Shown: piece by piece, positions 22,518 through 33,774 of the stretch
Layout: every line of letters begins with the position of its first letter
Numbering within the stretch: the first letter of the stretch is position 1
Source: Anthonomus grandis grandis
Lineage: Eukaryota > Arthropoda > Insecta > Coleoptera > Curculionidae
NCBI RefSeq assembly: GCF_022605725.1
Contig: NC_065547.1
Location: 15,851,167 to 15,915,166, forward strand
Reading direction: 5' to 3'
DNA length: 64,000 nucleotides
Made by a program: the position numbers and the translations under genes
The notes under the pieces: model-generated
Seen by the model: only the letters and a program-made list of their open reading frames with translations
The model's database searches: none
Told to the model about the DNA's origin: nothing

Positions 22518-25500
22518 CTAACTGTTCGGTAATGAACATAACTTCGAGACAGGACGGCGCAGTATCCCCTTATGCGTCTTTACCGCTACAACACGCGTAA
22601 TGCCATCCCTGCCTGGAAAACATTCTATTACACGACCCAACAACCACGAAAGGGGTGGAGCATTATCCTCCTTTATTAATACCAATGAATCAATTTCAAT
22701 GGCTTTACTTGTATCATACCACTTCGACCTCTGATTAAGGGTGTGTAAATATTCATTATGCCACCTCTTTCAAAAATCCTGGTGGATACGTTGAATAAGT
22801 TGCCAGCGCGAAAGACGACCCAATTTAATCTCTGTTAGGTCGGATTCAACGAAGGTATTTATAGGTTCCAAATTCAAAAAATGACTAGGGGTCAAAGGGT
22901 TTAAGTCATTAGGGTCGCTACTTAATGAACAGAGAGGCCGAGAGTTTAGGATTGCCTCTATTGAGGTCAAGACAGTATTAAACTCCTCATAGGTGAGGAT
23001 GTGCGAACCAACTACGCGATGTAGATGGCCCTTTACGGCCTTAATTCCAGCTTCCCAAATTCCACCAAAATTTGGGGCTGAAGGGGGGTTGAAATGCCAC
23101 ACTATGCCTTCGTGGATCGATGCATTACGCATATTTTGCATCAACTCTTTTGACGCACCCACAAAATTCGTCCCACAATCGCTAAACATGTCTGTGACAC
23201 GACCTCGGCGAGAAACAAAGCGCCTTAATGCGGCCAGAAAGGCATCGCTTGATAGCTCTGTAACCAGTTCCAGGTGAAGAGCCTTTGTGCACAAGCAGAC
23301 AAAAAGGCAAATAAAAGCCTTACAAGTTTTGCTGCCACGATGCTTGCCCATAGTGATTAAGTATGGCCCTCCAAAATCCACACCACTTTTGGTGAAACAT
23401 TTTACTTGATTTACTCTGAAAGACGGTAAATCACCCATAATGAGAATTTGTGATGAAGGGTTACACCTAAAGCAACGCATGCAGGAAGACAAAACCTTTT
23501 TAATAATTCTTCTTGAAGAAGGAATCCAAAAGCGTTGACTGAGTAGGAATTGGGTAGTTTGTAAACCAGGGTGCATATATTTAATGTGAGTTTGTTCAAT
23601 GATGAGAGAGGCAATTCGATGATCACTGGGCAATAGACAGGGGTGTTTATGATTATAAGAAAGCGAAGCGTGTTTCAATCGTCCGCCCACCCTGAGGACA
23701 CCATCCTTATCTAAAAAGGGAGATAGCTTTCGAATATATTTCGGTAATACTCTTAGATTAGGATTGAATTTCGAAGGTTCTGCCATTTCTTGAGCAAATA
23801 AAACTTTCTGAACTTCTCGGATTAAAAGTAAGAGAGCTCTATCCAATTCTGCCAATGTTACATGACCTTTATTGTTAAAGAGTTTTGGAGCTTTTACATA
23901 TGCACAAAAGCGTAAAACATATGCAAAAACACGAATAATTTTGGATAAAGAGGAGAATCTTGAGATAAAATTATTCCATAAGTCAACCACTGGAGTTGAG
24001 GCTAATAATACAATCTTCCTTTTTTCAAGGTCCGTATTATCATCAGACGTGTAAGAATCGTTAACCTATTTAGTGAGACAGGATGTTAGAAAACCGGGTC
24101 CGGCCCACCATTTTTCGAGGTGAAGTAACTCGGAGGGAAGAAGACCTCTGGTTGCACAGTCAGCAGGATTATTTTCCGACCTAACATGAGACCAGCAATC
24201 CGCAGATAATTTTTCCTGAATATATGATACGCTGTTACTTACAAAAGTAGTCCATTTATGGGGAGAAGACTTTATCCAGCTTAAAGCTACGGTGGAATCA
24301 GTCCATGCAAACAATGACGAAATATTTATAGAATCAGCAAGCGCTTCTTTAACTGATGACATTAAATCTGCCAATAAGACAGCCGAGCACAACTCTAGCC
24401 TTGGAATCGAGATTGTCTTAAGAGGAGCTACTCTACTCTTAAAACATAGCAAATACGTCTGAACGTTATCATCATAAGTAATTATACGAAAATAGACCAC
24501 AGCTGCATACGCCTTTTCCGAGCTGTCACAGAAGCCCTGCATCTCACACAATTTCATCTGGGAAGGGATAATCTTTCGAGGTAATAAAAGGCTCGATAGG
24601 GTAGAAATACCTTCTTTAAATAAAGACCAGTATTCTTTAATAGAGTTAGGAGCAGGTTGGTCCCAGTCTAGTCCAGATGACCATAATTGTTGAATAATTA
24701 TTTTCAAAAAGACAGTAACAGGGGAAAGAAATCCTAAAGGGTCGAAAATACGAGCAAAATCAGATAAAATGTTTCTTTTTGTACATGGTTTTACTTTAGA
24801 TTCTATTTTAAAGACAAAAGAATCACTAAGAGAATTCCATTGCAAGCCTAAAATCTTGACTATGGAATCAGTCTCTTTATCAAAGGAAAGGGGGTTCAAC
24901 TGTGTCAAAGAGGTGTCTAAATGAGATATTAATAAAGGCGTATTACTCGCCCATTTTCGCAATTCAAATCCACCAAGAGAAAGCAACGAAATTAGTTCTT
25001 GCTGAAGGGCAAGAGCTGATTCGATAGAATCAGTACCGCTAACTACGTCATCCACGAATATTTCATTCTCTAAGACTTCAGATGCCCTAGGAAATTTAAA
25101 CTTATAATCCCTAGCAAGTTGAGTGAGAGTTCTAATAGCTTGGTATGGTCAAGAAGCTACACCGTAGGTTACGGTATTCAGTTGATAGTCTCTCACAGGA
25201 TCAGACTTTGAAAACCTCCATAAAATTCTTTGAAAATTTCTACAGGGTTGATCTATGAGAATTTGTCGAAACATCTGCTTAATATCAGCAGTAAATGCAA
25301 CAGCATGGATGCGAAACTTTAACAGCAAGTGAAATATATCCTGTTGAAGCTTGGGGCCGACTAACAAAGTGTCATTGAGAGAAATATTATTTGTAGCCTT
25401 CGCGGAGGCGTCAAAAACAACACGAAGTTTTGTGGTTGAACTTTCCGGACGAAGAATACAGTGATGAGGTATGTAATAAGAATTTTTTGTATCCTTATCT

Positions 25501-26399
25501 AAGGGTAATATTTCCATATGTCCCGTGTCAAGAAAATCCCGCATAAAAGAGCGATATTCATCATGAAGCTCGGGATTGGATTCTAAACGATGTTCAAGAG
25601 AATAAGACCTACGAAAAGCGATATCTCGAGTGTTTTCAAAAACTGGGAGTTCTAAATGTTTGAAAGGAAGTTGAAGAACATATCTCCCTGAGGAGTTTCG
25701 AGTATGAGTCCTCTGAAAAAACTCCTCTGCAGCAACTTCATCAGGGGAATGAACATGGTAATTAGGGACTTGTTCCAGCTGCCAAAACCTTTTAACGATA
25801 TCCATAAGTGTGGGGCCCACAGTAGCGCAAAGGCTATTAGGAATTGAGCGAGAAATAGATTTCTGGTGAGGCACACGACCCATAATTATCCACCCTAACT
25901 TAGTATTTAGAGCGACAGGCTTATCTATGGACTGCGATATCTGGCCTTGCTTCACAAGGAAACCAAAAACATCACCTCCAACCAGCATGTCTATAGGACC
26001 CGAGATATTAAAAGTTTCATCCGCCAGTTCGAGATGAGAAAACTGAGGAAAGCAGTCTGTGGGTAAATCAGAAGAAGGGAGATTTTCGCAAATTTTAGGA
26101 ATTACGGCAAATTCGAGAGAAAACCTGTGGTTCGTGAAACCTTTAGGAATGAAGGTGCATGTCACTTTATGAGAGACATTTGAGATAGTATCACCTAAGC
26201 CCTTAACAAACAGAGAAAGAGGTCGTTTGACTAGGCCCAAACGTTTACATAATTTGTTTGTAATAAAATATACTTGACTTGCGCTGTCCAACAAGAGTCG
26301 CGCATTGATAAATTGACCCTGGGAATTCAGAACCCGAATCTGTGCCGTGGCCAATAAAACAGAGCTTTCAGTATTTTTGTGTGGTTTGATATTGGTCAA
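22518..26399 (-). pseudogene. BEL/Pao pol: protease, RT, RNase H, integrase with three nonsense codons
   Basis: One frame of 1,294 codons is broken only by stops at 25149, 24066 and 22770. From the start: protease (ARLLLDSASQVYFITNKLC; DSAS replaces the usual DSGS), RT (CILRPESSTTKLRVVFDASA, AFTADIKQMFRQI, then after the first stop EIFVDDVVSG with both catalytic Asp), RNase H (FCDSSEKAYAAVVYF, FAWTDSTVALSWI), integrase zinc site (H..H...CMRCFRC) and DDE core (SGVDFGGPYLI, FSDCGTNFVGAS, FGGIWEAGIKAVKG). The third stop replaces the Trp of a QDFWKRW-type block. Gag-to-pol needs a +1 shift; it is unclear whether that is programmed or a mutation. Confidence 0.88.
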
Positions 26400-27267
26400 G
26401 GCAACAGGCAGAGAAATTTGGAGAAGATTCCTGCTCTACGGCAGGTGGCTGAGAAACTTCAAAGGAGTCATGATATAAAAGGGTATGATGAGCCTTGGAG
26501 CATTTTTCGCACCGGCGACGAGATGAGCAATTAAGAGAGTTATGTTTTAAACCAAGGCAATTAGTGCACCATTTATTAGTTTTTGCAATTTTATATCTTT
26601 CGAGGGAATTTTTACTTAAGAATTCTGAACATTTATAAATTGAGTGATTATTTTTGTGGCAAAAGTAACATGACGCAGCACTAACAACAAAAGTTCTTTT
26701 TGGCATTGCTGTTTGTTTTATATATTTAGAAGTACTAGGCTTTACATCTTTAAAAGAGCTTGAGACGGTATCTAATGCGATACACTGCTTCTTAAGAAAG
26801 TCTAATAACATTTCAAAATGCTTATGCTTATTATCAATCTCGTCAAGAGACTTACCACATTCGAGCTCAAGGCGATCAAACAGCATATAAAATAAAATAA
26901 AATCCCATTGTGAAACAGGGTGACCCATATTCTCAATGGCAGTTAAATGTTCATTAAACGTATCTAATAAAGTTTGAAGAGATTTTGTCCTTCCCAGTTT
27001 TTTCAATCTCGCTTGTTTCGAATGTTTTCGAATAGCCTGTTGATTCGCCAACTCATCATCATCACCCTGAGCGACAATATTTAAAATGGAGGCGTGATGA
27101 TTATTGAATTCAGTAACAATCCCTTCAAGGTGTTTGACCCGAATTTTTAACTGTGTATGAAGGCGTACATTATTAATGGCATTATCAGCAACTACTTTGA
27201 TATCTTCTAAGCGGCTAACAGCACTATCGCGTTGAGCAATAAGGCCTCTTAGCTTTTTATCAGCCAT
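26368..27267 (-). CDS. BEL/Pao gag, shortened
   Basis: An intact 299-codon ORF starts MADKKLRGLIAQRDSAVSRL, a coiled-coil N-terminus typical of Pao gag. The middle (TKSLQTLLDTFNEHLTAIEN, GHPVSQWDFILFYMLFDRL) is the DUF1759 region. The C-terminus has CCHC-type zinc knuckles (CYFCHKNNHSIYKC and CTNCLGLKHNSLNC). It is about 100 residues shorter than I would expect: the block after QGDDDELA that normally carries the PKFSG segment is absent, an in-frame deletion. The stop at 26368 overlaps the start of pol, which lies in the +1 frame. Confidence 0.8.
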   Translation of the reverse strand: MADKKLRGLIAQRDSAVSRLEDIKVVADNAINNVRLHTQLKIRVKHLEGIVTEFNNHHASILNIVAQGDDDELANQQAIRKHSKQARLKKLGRTKSLQTLLDTFNEHLTAIENMGHPVSQWDFILFYMLFDRLELECGKSLDEIDNKHKHFEMLLDFLKKQCIALDTVSSSFKDVKPSTSKYIKQTAMPKRTFVVSAASCYFCHKNNHSIYKCSEFLSKNSLERYKIAKTNKWCTNCLGLKHNSLNCSSRRRCEKCSKAHHTLLYHDSFEVSQPPAVEQESSPNFSACCLDQYQTTQKY

Positions 27268-28385
27268 ATTAACGAGAGCGAAAGAAGAAAAATTAAATTT
27301 GGATTAAAATATTTTAATCCGAGATAAAGCAATACTTAGCAAAAAACAAAGTTTTAGACAAAATGAGAAAGGGGGTTTATTATTTTTCTTATTTTGATTA
27401 AACAGTAAGAAATGCTTAATGAGGTGAAATTAACCAAGCTACTTATACCTATTGATATAGAGCTATAAACTCAGAGATTCAAAAAAATAGATTTATTTTT
27501 GTATATTTATTTTATACGTTAAGCGTGAAGGGTATAGTTGATTAAATTAGTTATAAAATTGTTCACGCAAGAGCAGAGATATAGAGAGATCAAGAGATAT
27601 TAAGAGCATTAAAGAGAAGGAGAAATGGATGAGACCATATAAATGAAATTGTTTTGATACACTAAATTGCAACAAATTTCTGAGAAGGTATAGCAAATAG
27701 AGAGAAACTGTCACAATATATAATGAAAACAATTGAGAGAGTTATGCGAGATATTATGAGTAATATTACAAATAATACCATATATAAGAAGAGAGAGGCA
27801 AATATCGCCTATGAGTATCACAAAGAGAGAAAGAGAGAGAGAAGATTTGTCAAACCAGGGGGTTTAATATTTGGGGGTAATAAGATTAATTACCAAATCT
27901 TTCACCGAAAAGTCATAAAATAATAATATAAATATAATAAAGGGCGATGTATAACTATAAAGTAAGAGTACTATAAGAGGCAACAATGAAAACCAGATTA
28001 TAAGTCCGCGCGTAGAGTATGAAAATGAATAAGTAAAGCCAACGAAAGCGACCTGATTTCACTCTGTATAAAAATCGTGACACTAGCAATATAAAAGACT
28101 GATCGACAGCGGCGCTACAGCGGACGTCACCGTGTGTGGTGTACTTGACGCGCAACGCGACGCGAAACGTCGAGACGCTAGATGTGACGAGAGAGACAGG
28201 TAGACGGTATGATCAGATTGACCCGAAAACGGAATTTCTATCTTTTACCAAAAAAAGTTCTAACATGAGGTTTACCGATAAGATAGCAGTTTGACCCTGA
28301 GTTTTTTATGCATTAGTTATTTATTGACTACACGTTTTGGATATAATTTTTAGCTAAATAAATGCAATAAATCTTAAATCCAAAT
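27268..28385 (-). other. BEL/Pao untranslated leader
   Basis: About 1.1 kb lies between the primer site and gag. It has purine-rich (GAGA)n stretches around 27780-27850 and no ORF that continues into gag. It is unusually long for a leader, and presumably regulatory or packaging sequence. Confidence 0.5.
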
Positions 28386-28403
28386 CCGCGATCGAAGTGA
28401 CCA
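28386..28403 (-). other. BEL/Pao primer-binding site
   Basis: Six bases inside the 5' LTR, the minus strand reads TGGTCACTTCGATCGCGG. It starts with TGG, complementary to the CCA of a tRNA 3' end. The tRNA species was not identified. Confidence 0.55.
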
Positions 28404-28408
28404 AAAAA

Positions 28409-28902
28409 TGGGGGGTAAAATTAGAATAGTGGACTGTATTTTTATAGGTGGAATGAAATATTACGACGGTTAAGACAACCCTATTAAAGTGGCGGCCTAC
28501 CTTGCTGTCGCTTCTTTTTCTATCCAATTCAAACTGCTTGTCCCACAGGTTCACCTCCGGAGGGTTATTTTGCTTAAAGGCGTGCCGGCACTTTATGTCT
28601 TTGGAATTCACTCGCGAAAAAATATGTGTGTATATGAGAGCAACCTATTTAGTTCAAGGTTTTTGCGCTCCTTCCGACTGCATCAAAATTCGGTGCAGTA
28701 CTACCTGGTGATGCGTGCGACTCTTCTCGGTCAAAGAATAAGTCTGTCTCACTATGACGCGATAAAAGGCCGCGAAAGTAATTAGAATAAGATTAGAATT
28801 TAAAACCAATAAAGCTCATGTTAATTATATTTAAACACAAGACCCAATAAAGAAAAAAAATATATATATATAAATAAGTAACCATTCCGCTTTGACGGAA
28901 CA
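28409..28902 (-). repeat. BEL/Pao 5' LTR
   Basis: This 494 bp LTR holds the promoter of the element in the minus direction. TG...CA ends are intact and the ACTGT duplication follows at 28903. Confidence 0.92.
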
Positions 28903-29276
28903 ACTGTAATGGTAACTGTTTATTTTATTAACGTTAGTACTTGAATATCCTTAGAAAGTGCCTTTTAGAGTTCTGTAATCGAGCTATGTCTTTGCTAAGA
29001 GTATAGGTTTGTTTTATTTTTTAATTTTTTTTATGGTTCTAAAGAAAATAAACCGTAAAATACTCTCGACATATTTCATGTACAATGTCCTGTACCAATT
29101 TTCAACTGTTTCAGGGATATATTAAGTGTTTTCCGATTTACATTAAAATTGACATTAAAAACAAAGGAAATTATTTGATTACATAAATTCGTTACAACAC
29201 TTAAAAACGATTAAGTAATACTGTGTAGCTCACTAAAAAAAAAACATATATGTTAAAATTAAACACAAAAAAACAG
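28903..29276. other. intron sequence, no feature seen
   Basis: This is the right flank of the BEL element, starting with the ACTGT duplication. No coding signal. Confidence 0.4.
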
Positions 29277-30170
29277 TTATGTCAGGTAGGTTAGGAACAA
29301 TAGGAGATATTCACTATGCTCGCAACAGCCTAATCTGAGATAGAAATTTAATTTTGCTTTACTTAACACCTCAGGGGTGACCGAATTAATTGCACGCGTT
29401 ATTTGTCTTTTTAAATCAGCGTAGGCGAGGGCTTTGGTTTTGTATATAATATTTTTGACGTATCCCCATACAAATAAGTCTAATGATGTCAGATCGGGGG
29501 ATCGTGCTGGCCATTCCATCGGTCCTCGCCTCCCTATCTGAGGTGAGGTACTACCGGACATTGTATTGGTAATGGGGTAGTGCTCCATCTTGTTAAAACC
29601 GTATTAGCTGGAACATATAGGTTAGTTGCATCAGCAGTGCTAAATAATTATCACCATTAATTTCCCTCGATGAACAAGGGACCTATGATATGATCTCCAA
29701 CAATTCCTGCCCAAACATTAGCCTTTTCAGGGTGTTGAGTATGTTGTACTCTCATCCAATGCGGATTTTCTTTAGACCAATAGCGGAAATTTTGTCGATT
29801 AGCATGAACATGAAGAGTAGGTAAACTCATCAAAAACAAAACATGCTATTATTGGATCTTATTGTTATCTAACTTTACCATCATTTGTTCAAAAAAATCG
29901 GTTCTTCTATGAAAATAGTCTTCCATGAGTTCCTCGGTTGGTATCAATTGATAGGGATACATTTTATTTTCTTTCAATGTTCAAATAATCGACGAATAGC
30001 TAACATCGAACATCGGCGCTTTTTTTCCACCAGAAGTATGTGGATTTTCCTAAAATTTGAGCATAACATCTAATTTTTTATCATCACTTATTGCACCTGC
30101 AGCTGCTTTCTTAATATGCCTTACATGTCCAACCTCGTGAAACTGTTTTCTATTCTACTAATCGACATAG
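29277..30170 (-). pseudogene. mariner-superfamily transposase relic 2
   Basis: Minus-strand fragments in several frames give FTRLDM / HIKKAAAGAISDDKKLDVML (terminus-binding part), MYPYQLIPTEELMEDYFHRR, then NFRYWSKENPHWMRVQHTQH, KANVWAGIVGDHIIGPLFIEG and GPMEWPARSPDLTSLDLFVW / GYVKNIIYKTKA. The DLFVWGYVK block matches the C-terminal half of the same transposase group as the relics at 6131 and 58570. The catalytic middle between 29588 and 29657 is lost. No terminal repeats were found. Confidence 0.75.
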
Positions 30171-31499
30171 GAAGAAAATGGGCAAACAAAAATATTATGG
30201 AATATGCGAGCAACTTGCATTTGTAATCGTAAAATTTGTAAAAGTAATTTACAAGCCTAAGCATGTTAAAAACCCATTTAATTTATTTATTTTTTTTAAT
30301 CTTATATCAATAAAAAGTTTGAAATAGTTTGATAACTCCATTATCAAAGCTGAAATGGGAATAAGTATTCAGTATTTGCACCGAATGTTTGCAATAAATC
30401 CAAAAACACTTAATATATCCGAAACAATTCAACAATAGTATAGTACTTGAAATATGTCAAGAATATTCTGAAAAATCCAGAAATTGAGTAATATGCTATA
30501 AAAGGTGTCGCATTAATATAAAAAAATTGATATTGTGCACTGCTACATGGCACACCCTGAATATATTTTTTTTTTTTTGAAAAAAATTGTATGTGTCGGC
30601 TTTTTTTTCGATAAATATGGTCATTTGGCTCATACACACTGTATATACAATTAGGCTTTTGCCTTCGTAAAAAAAGCCGTGGCAACTTTGAATTTTAATC
30701 TGAGTATCTATAGACAAAGAGGAGTGATCTATGAATGTTAGCCAATCCGATTTAAGAATGTTCTAAAGAGGCGTGGCCAGGCTAGTTTAAACGTTGACAC
30801 ATTTAGATGTGTCAACGGTTGTCACGTGTTTAGGGAAGTTTGTAAAAAGGGCGTAGCTGTTATCATACTGGTAAAAACAATTACGTAACAAAACGGTAAT
30901 AACGTAGATGTAAAAAGGTCCGGCAACCGTAGTTTTCAGGACACATCTTATTATTCGTAACTAAATTTAGATATTTTAGAGAGTTATTAAATAAATTGTG
31001 GTTTGTCCGGACCAATGTTCCTTTGTCCTCCCACCTCGAAACGTAAACTTTAATTTAATTCGTCGAAATTGGGTTAATTACCTGACTACTTACCATTAAC
31101 TTTTAGTGGTTTATAAGTTTAACAAACGTTATTGTACAGCTCCGGGGCATTTTATTAACGCTAGCAAAACGGGGGTTTGTTTGCCGAGTCCTAGTTTAGC
31201 ATTTGAAAAGATATATAGATTTAATATACTCGCTGCTAAAATACTGCAAATATGTTAACGGTGCTTAATTGAAATCCTTTTATCCTTTTGAAATGACAGG
31301 AAAATGAACTTTTGGAATGGAAGTTTATTTTCTGGCATACCTTTATTATATCATCTTTTATATCACCTTTTCTCAGGATTTACAGTCTTTTCCAGAAATG
31401 TTAATTGCAAAGCCTTTCAAACCAACTTCCTTTTTATTTCATTTTTACAGATATCCTTAATTGGTAAGGGATAGCACACAATCCAAAAAATTGTAAATA
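30171..31499. other. intron sequence with a dispersed repeat
   Basis: No gene. The stretch 30660-30800 (AATCTGAGTATCTATAG, then AAAGAGGCGTGGCCAGG) is a second copy of the sequence that surrounds the errantivirus-like insertion. A short palindrome GTTGACACAT/ATGTGTCAAC lies at 30793-30816. A 'CACACCCTGAATATA' terminus-like site lies at about 30551. Confidence 0.45.
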
Positions 31500-31768
31500 C
31501 ACTGGCCAGCAAAATTAACGCACCACTACATTATTTCGAATTATGTTTGGAAATTTCCAAAAAAATGGAAATAATTATTTTTATTTTAAACTGCCATATT
31601 ACAGACATTCTAAATTTATACAGGTGTTTATTTTACTCGAAGTATGTTTGTCTTAGTTTTATTTTGTTGGAATTCCAGAAAAAATTTAAATTGACATACC
31701 TTTTTTGCTTGTAAGTTTTATTGGTAAAATTTATCATTTGTACTGAAAATTTATATTTGTGAGGTATA

Positions 31769-31930
31769 GTGTTTATTATGGAACGTCAATCAAGAAATTT
31801 GACGGCCGAAGAATGTGTGCAGGTAGTCATTTTACTGGAAGGGGGATGGCGCTTTCGAAGAATTGGAGAGAGATTTAGAGTATCGCATACATCCGTTTGC
31901 CGTATGATTGAGCGTTATAGGGAGACAGGT
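31769..31930 (+). pseudogene. Tc1-like transposase, N-terminal part
   Basis: MERQSRNLTAEECVQVVILL then GWRFRRIGERFRVSHTSVCR is a helix-turn-helix (paired-like) DNA-binding domain, ending MIERYRETG at the insertion point of the Mutator-like element. Codon 3 (Met at 31778) or the first Met are both possible starts. It joins in frame to 34939 (QHLRRPDQGGHR). Confidence 0.82.
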
Positions 31931-32180
31931 CGCGATATTACTAAATATACTTAACAGCAGCACAAGCTCCTCCCACTTGCAGCCATCATGAAGAGCCAAG
32001 TAACTATACGCCGCGTCAGCACATCTTACTAAATATACACGGTATCAGCGCTCGCTGCCACGCGGCATTTTTTTTCTGCATTTCGCATTTCCGTATTTAT
32101 GACATTGATGATTTTAATGTTGGGTCTTTTACCGCGGTGTTGTAAACTTTTGAACTTCTTTGGCAGGATTAAAGTCTAAA

Positions 32181-32652
32181 ATGGATGTATATAATATCGA
32201 AAATCAACTGAAAAAACTTTTAAATTTGGTGGATGAAGACGTGATAATTGTCACGGAATTTATTAGCTTGTCGGATTTTAAAATAATTGTGAGGACGAAT
32301 TTAAATAAACTGATTAAATTAAATAAAGATTGATGCCACCGATACAGTCAAGTGTAATATGTGGATTGAAAACTTTAGTGCTGCGACGAAAACGCAGTGG
32401 ATAGTGAAAAATTCTTGGCCCCATTTAAAGACTATGATTTATAGAAAATTGTATGTTTGTCATCATTCCAACTTTCACAAAGTTAGCAATGACGACAGGG
32501 TTCGGAGTCGTACTCGAGTTAAAGGAAAAGGATGGAATGCATCAGTCGATATAAAAATGAAAAAAATTAATAGAGATACTATTAAAAATGGCATACACTT
32601 AAAACATGGACTCTCTGCAATAATAAATGTAAGTATATTTTTAAATATATAA
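32181..32652 (+). pseudogene. MULE transposase, N-terminal zinc-finger-like part
   Basis: MDVYNIENQLKKLLNLVDED opens a frame at 32181 that shifts to MWIENFSAATKTQWIVKNSW and YRKLYVCHHSNFHKVSND at 32359. The C-x-H-x-H pattern followed by a KGKGWNASVDIKMKKINRD block resembles the FLYWCH/WRKY-GCM1-type DNA-binding domain that starts many animal MULE proteins (the middle Cys is Trp here). It stops at 32652. Confidence 0.55.
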
Positions 32653-32856
32653 TATTGTATATTATGTACATATAGGTACCTTACCAGAAAACAAAATATT
32701 TGCTGTGTGTATTTTATTGAATAATTTAATAGTTATTTATGTAAGAAAAGTGTGTAAAGTGAGTTTTTTTTTAACGAATGTAAATACTGTCAATCACATG
32801 AGTAAAAAATCTGACATATTAGAGAATTTTCGGTCGCGACAAAAAATGCCTCCGAC

Positions 32857-32881
32857 TAACGCTAAATGACATTTAGCGTTA
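32857..32881. repeat. 25 bp palindrome
   Basis: TAACGCTAAATG and CATTTAGCGTTA flank one base. An outer inverted pair ATCTGACATA / TATGTCAGAT (about 32810 and 32905) makes a larger imperfect cruciform within the MULE. Confidence 0.6.
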
Positions 32882-33182
32882 ATATAAACCCTATATTATG
32901 TCAGATTTATTTTACACACTAGTGCGTAAGATGCATTGAAATTAAAAAGGCAAATTTTACAAATTCAAAAGCATGCGTAAAGTGAGTACTTTAGGCATTG
33001 CGAAAATTTGACGCATGCGCACAGCGCAAGGGGCCGTGTGATTTTTAGCAGCTCGTATTATTTGCATCAATAATAGTAAAAGTAAAATTATTAAAATAAG
33101 GTTATTGCGTTTAAATTACTACCTATAATAAAGATAATTATGTACCTCTTTTACCAGCCTCGTCTCCTAATAAAATAATATA

Positions 33183-33751
33183 AAGTGCGCGTCAATTAAA
33201 ACGATACACCTAAAAAAATCACTAAGTTTGAGATGTTGCAACTCTGTCAAAAAAAGGCAGATTTAAAAAAAAACTAAAATTTCTAAAACATCGATTCTTT
33301 GGCTATAAGCTGCTCATAAATTGAAATAAAAATATTACATACTGTCAATAATACAGGGCGTTAAAAGAGACAATAAAATTTGTATCATTTTTAACCAAGA
33401 ATTTCTGCTTGATGTGAAGAGTAATGTTCCCACTCCTTTTGAAGTATTGGACTTATATCTGGGGACGTATTTGAAATTTTCATGGTAAGTTATATACCGA
33501 AGGAGAAAATTTCATTTAAAAAAAACTGTAATTTTAATGGTTAAAAATGATACAAATTTTATTGTCTCTTTCAACGCCCTGTATTATTGACAGTATATAA
33601 TATTTTTATTTCAATTTATGAGCAGCTTATAGCCAAAGAATCGATGTTTAAGAAATTGTAATTTTTTTAAAAATCTGACTTCTTTTGACAGAGTTGCAAC
33701 ATCTCAAACTTAGTGATTTTTTTAGGTGTATCGTTTCAATTGACGCGCACC
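33183..33751. mobile_element. 569 bp foldback MITE inside the MULE
   Basis: Ends AAGTGCGCGTCAATTAAAAC and GTTTCAATTGACGCGCACC are inverse, flanked by TA (33181-33182, 33752-33753). Arms of about 200 bp continue inwards. In the middle lies another element with CAGGGCG ends. Confidence 0.78.
33354..33581. repeat. inner MITE with CAGGGCGTT ends
   Basis: CAGGGCGTTAAAAGAGACAA and its near-inverse TTGTCTCTTTCAACGCCCTG are flanked by TA on both sides. It sits at the centre of the palindrome at 33183-33751, the same concentric plan as the foldback at 1614-3129. Confidence 0.65.
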
Positions 33752-33774
33752 TACAGCTTGAAGCTTACAGTTAC

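Larger units (their letters stand above)
21913..28902 (-). mobile_element. young BEL/Pao LTR retrotransposon
   Basis: On the minus strand: 5' LTR 28902-28409, primer site, leader, gag (27267-26368), pol (26399-22518), then 3' LTR 22410-21913. LTRs begin TGTTCCGTCAAAGCGG and end TTTTACCCCCCA and are flanked by the 5 bp duplication ACTGT (21908-21912, 28903-28907). The two LTRs differ at only about three substitutions plus a TA-repeat length change in 495 bases, so the insertion is recent. Pol needs just three stop codons undone to be open end to end. It lies sense to DDX52. Confidence 0.92.

Noticed and set aside
21993..28785. ORFs of 98 and 69 codons repeated at about 22 kb and 28.5 kb
   Set aside because: They lie in the two BEL LTRs, antisense to the element; duplicated because LTRs are duplicated.
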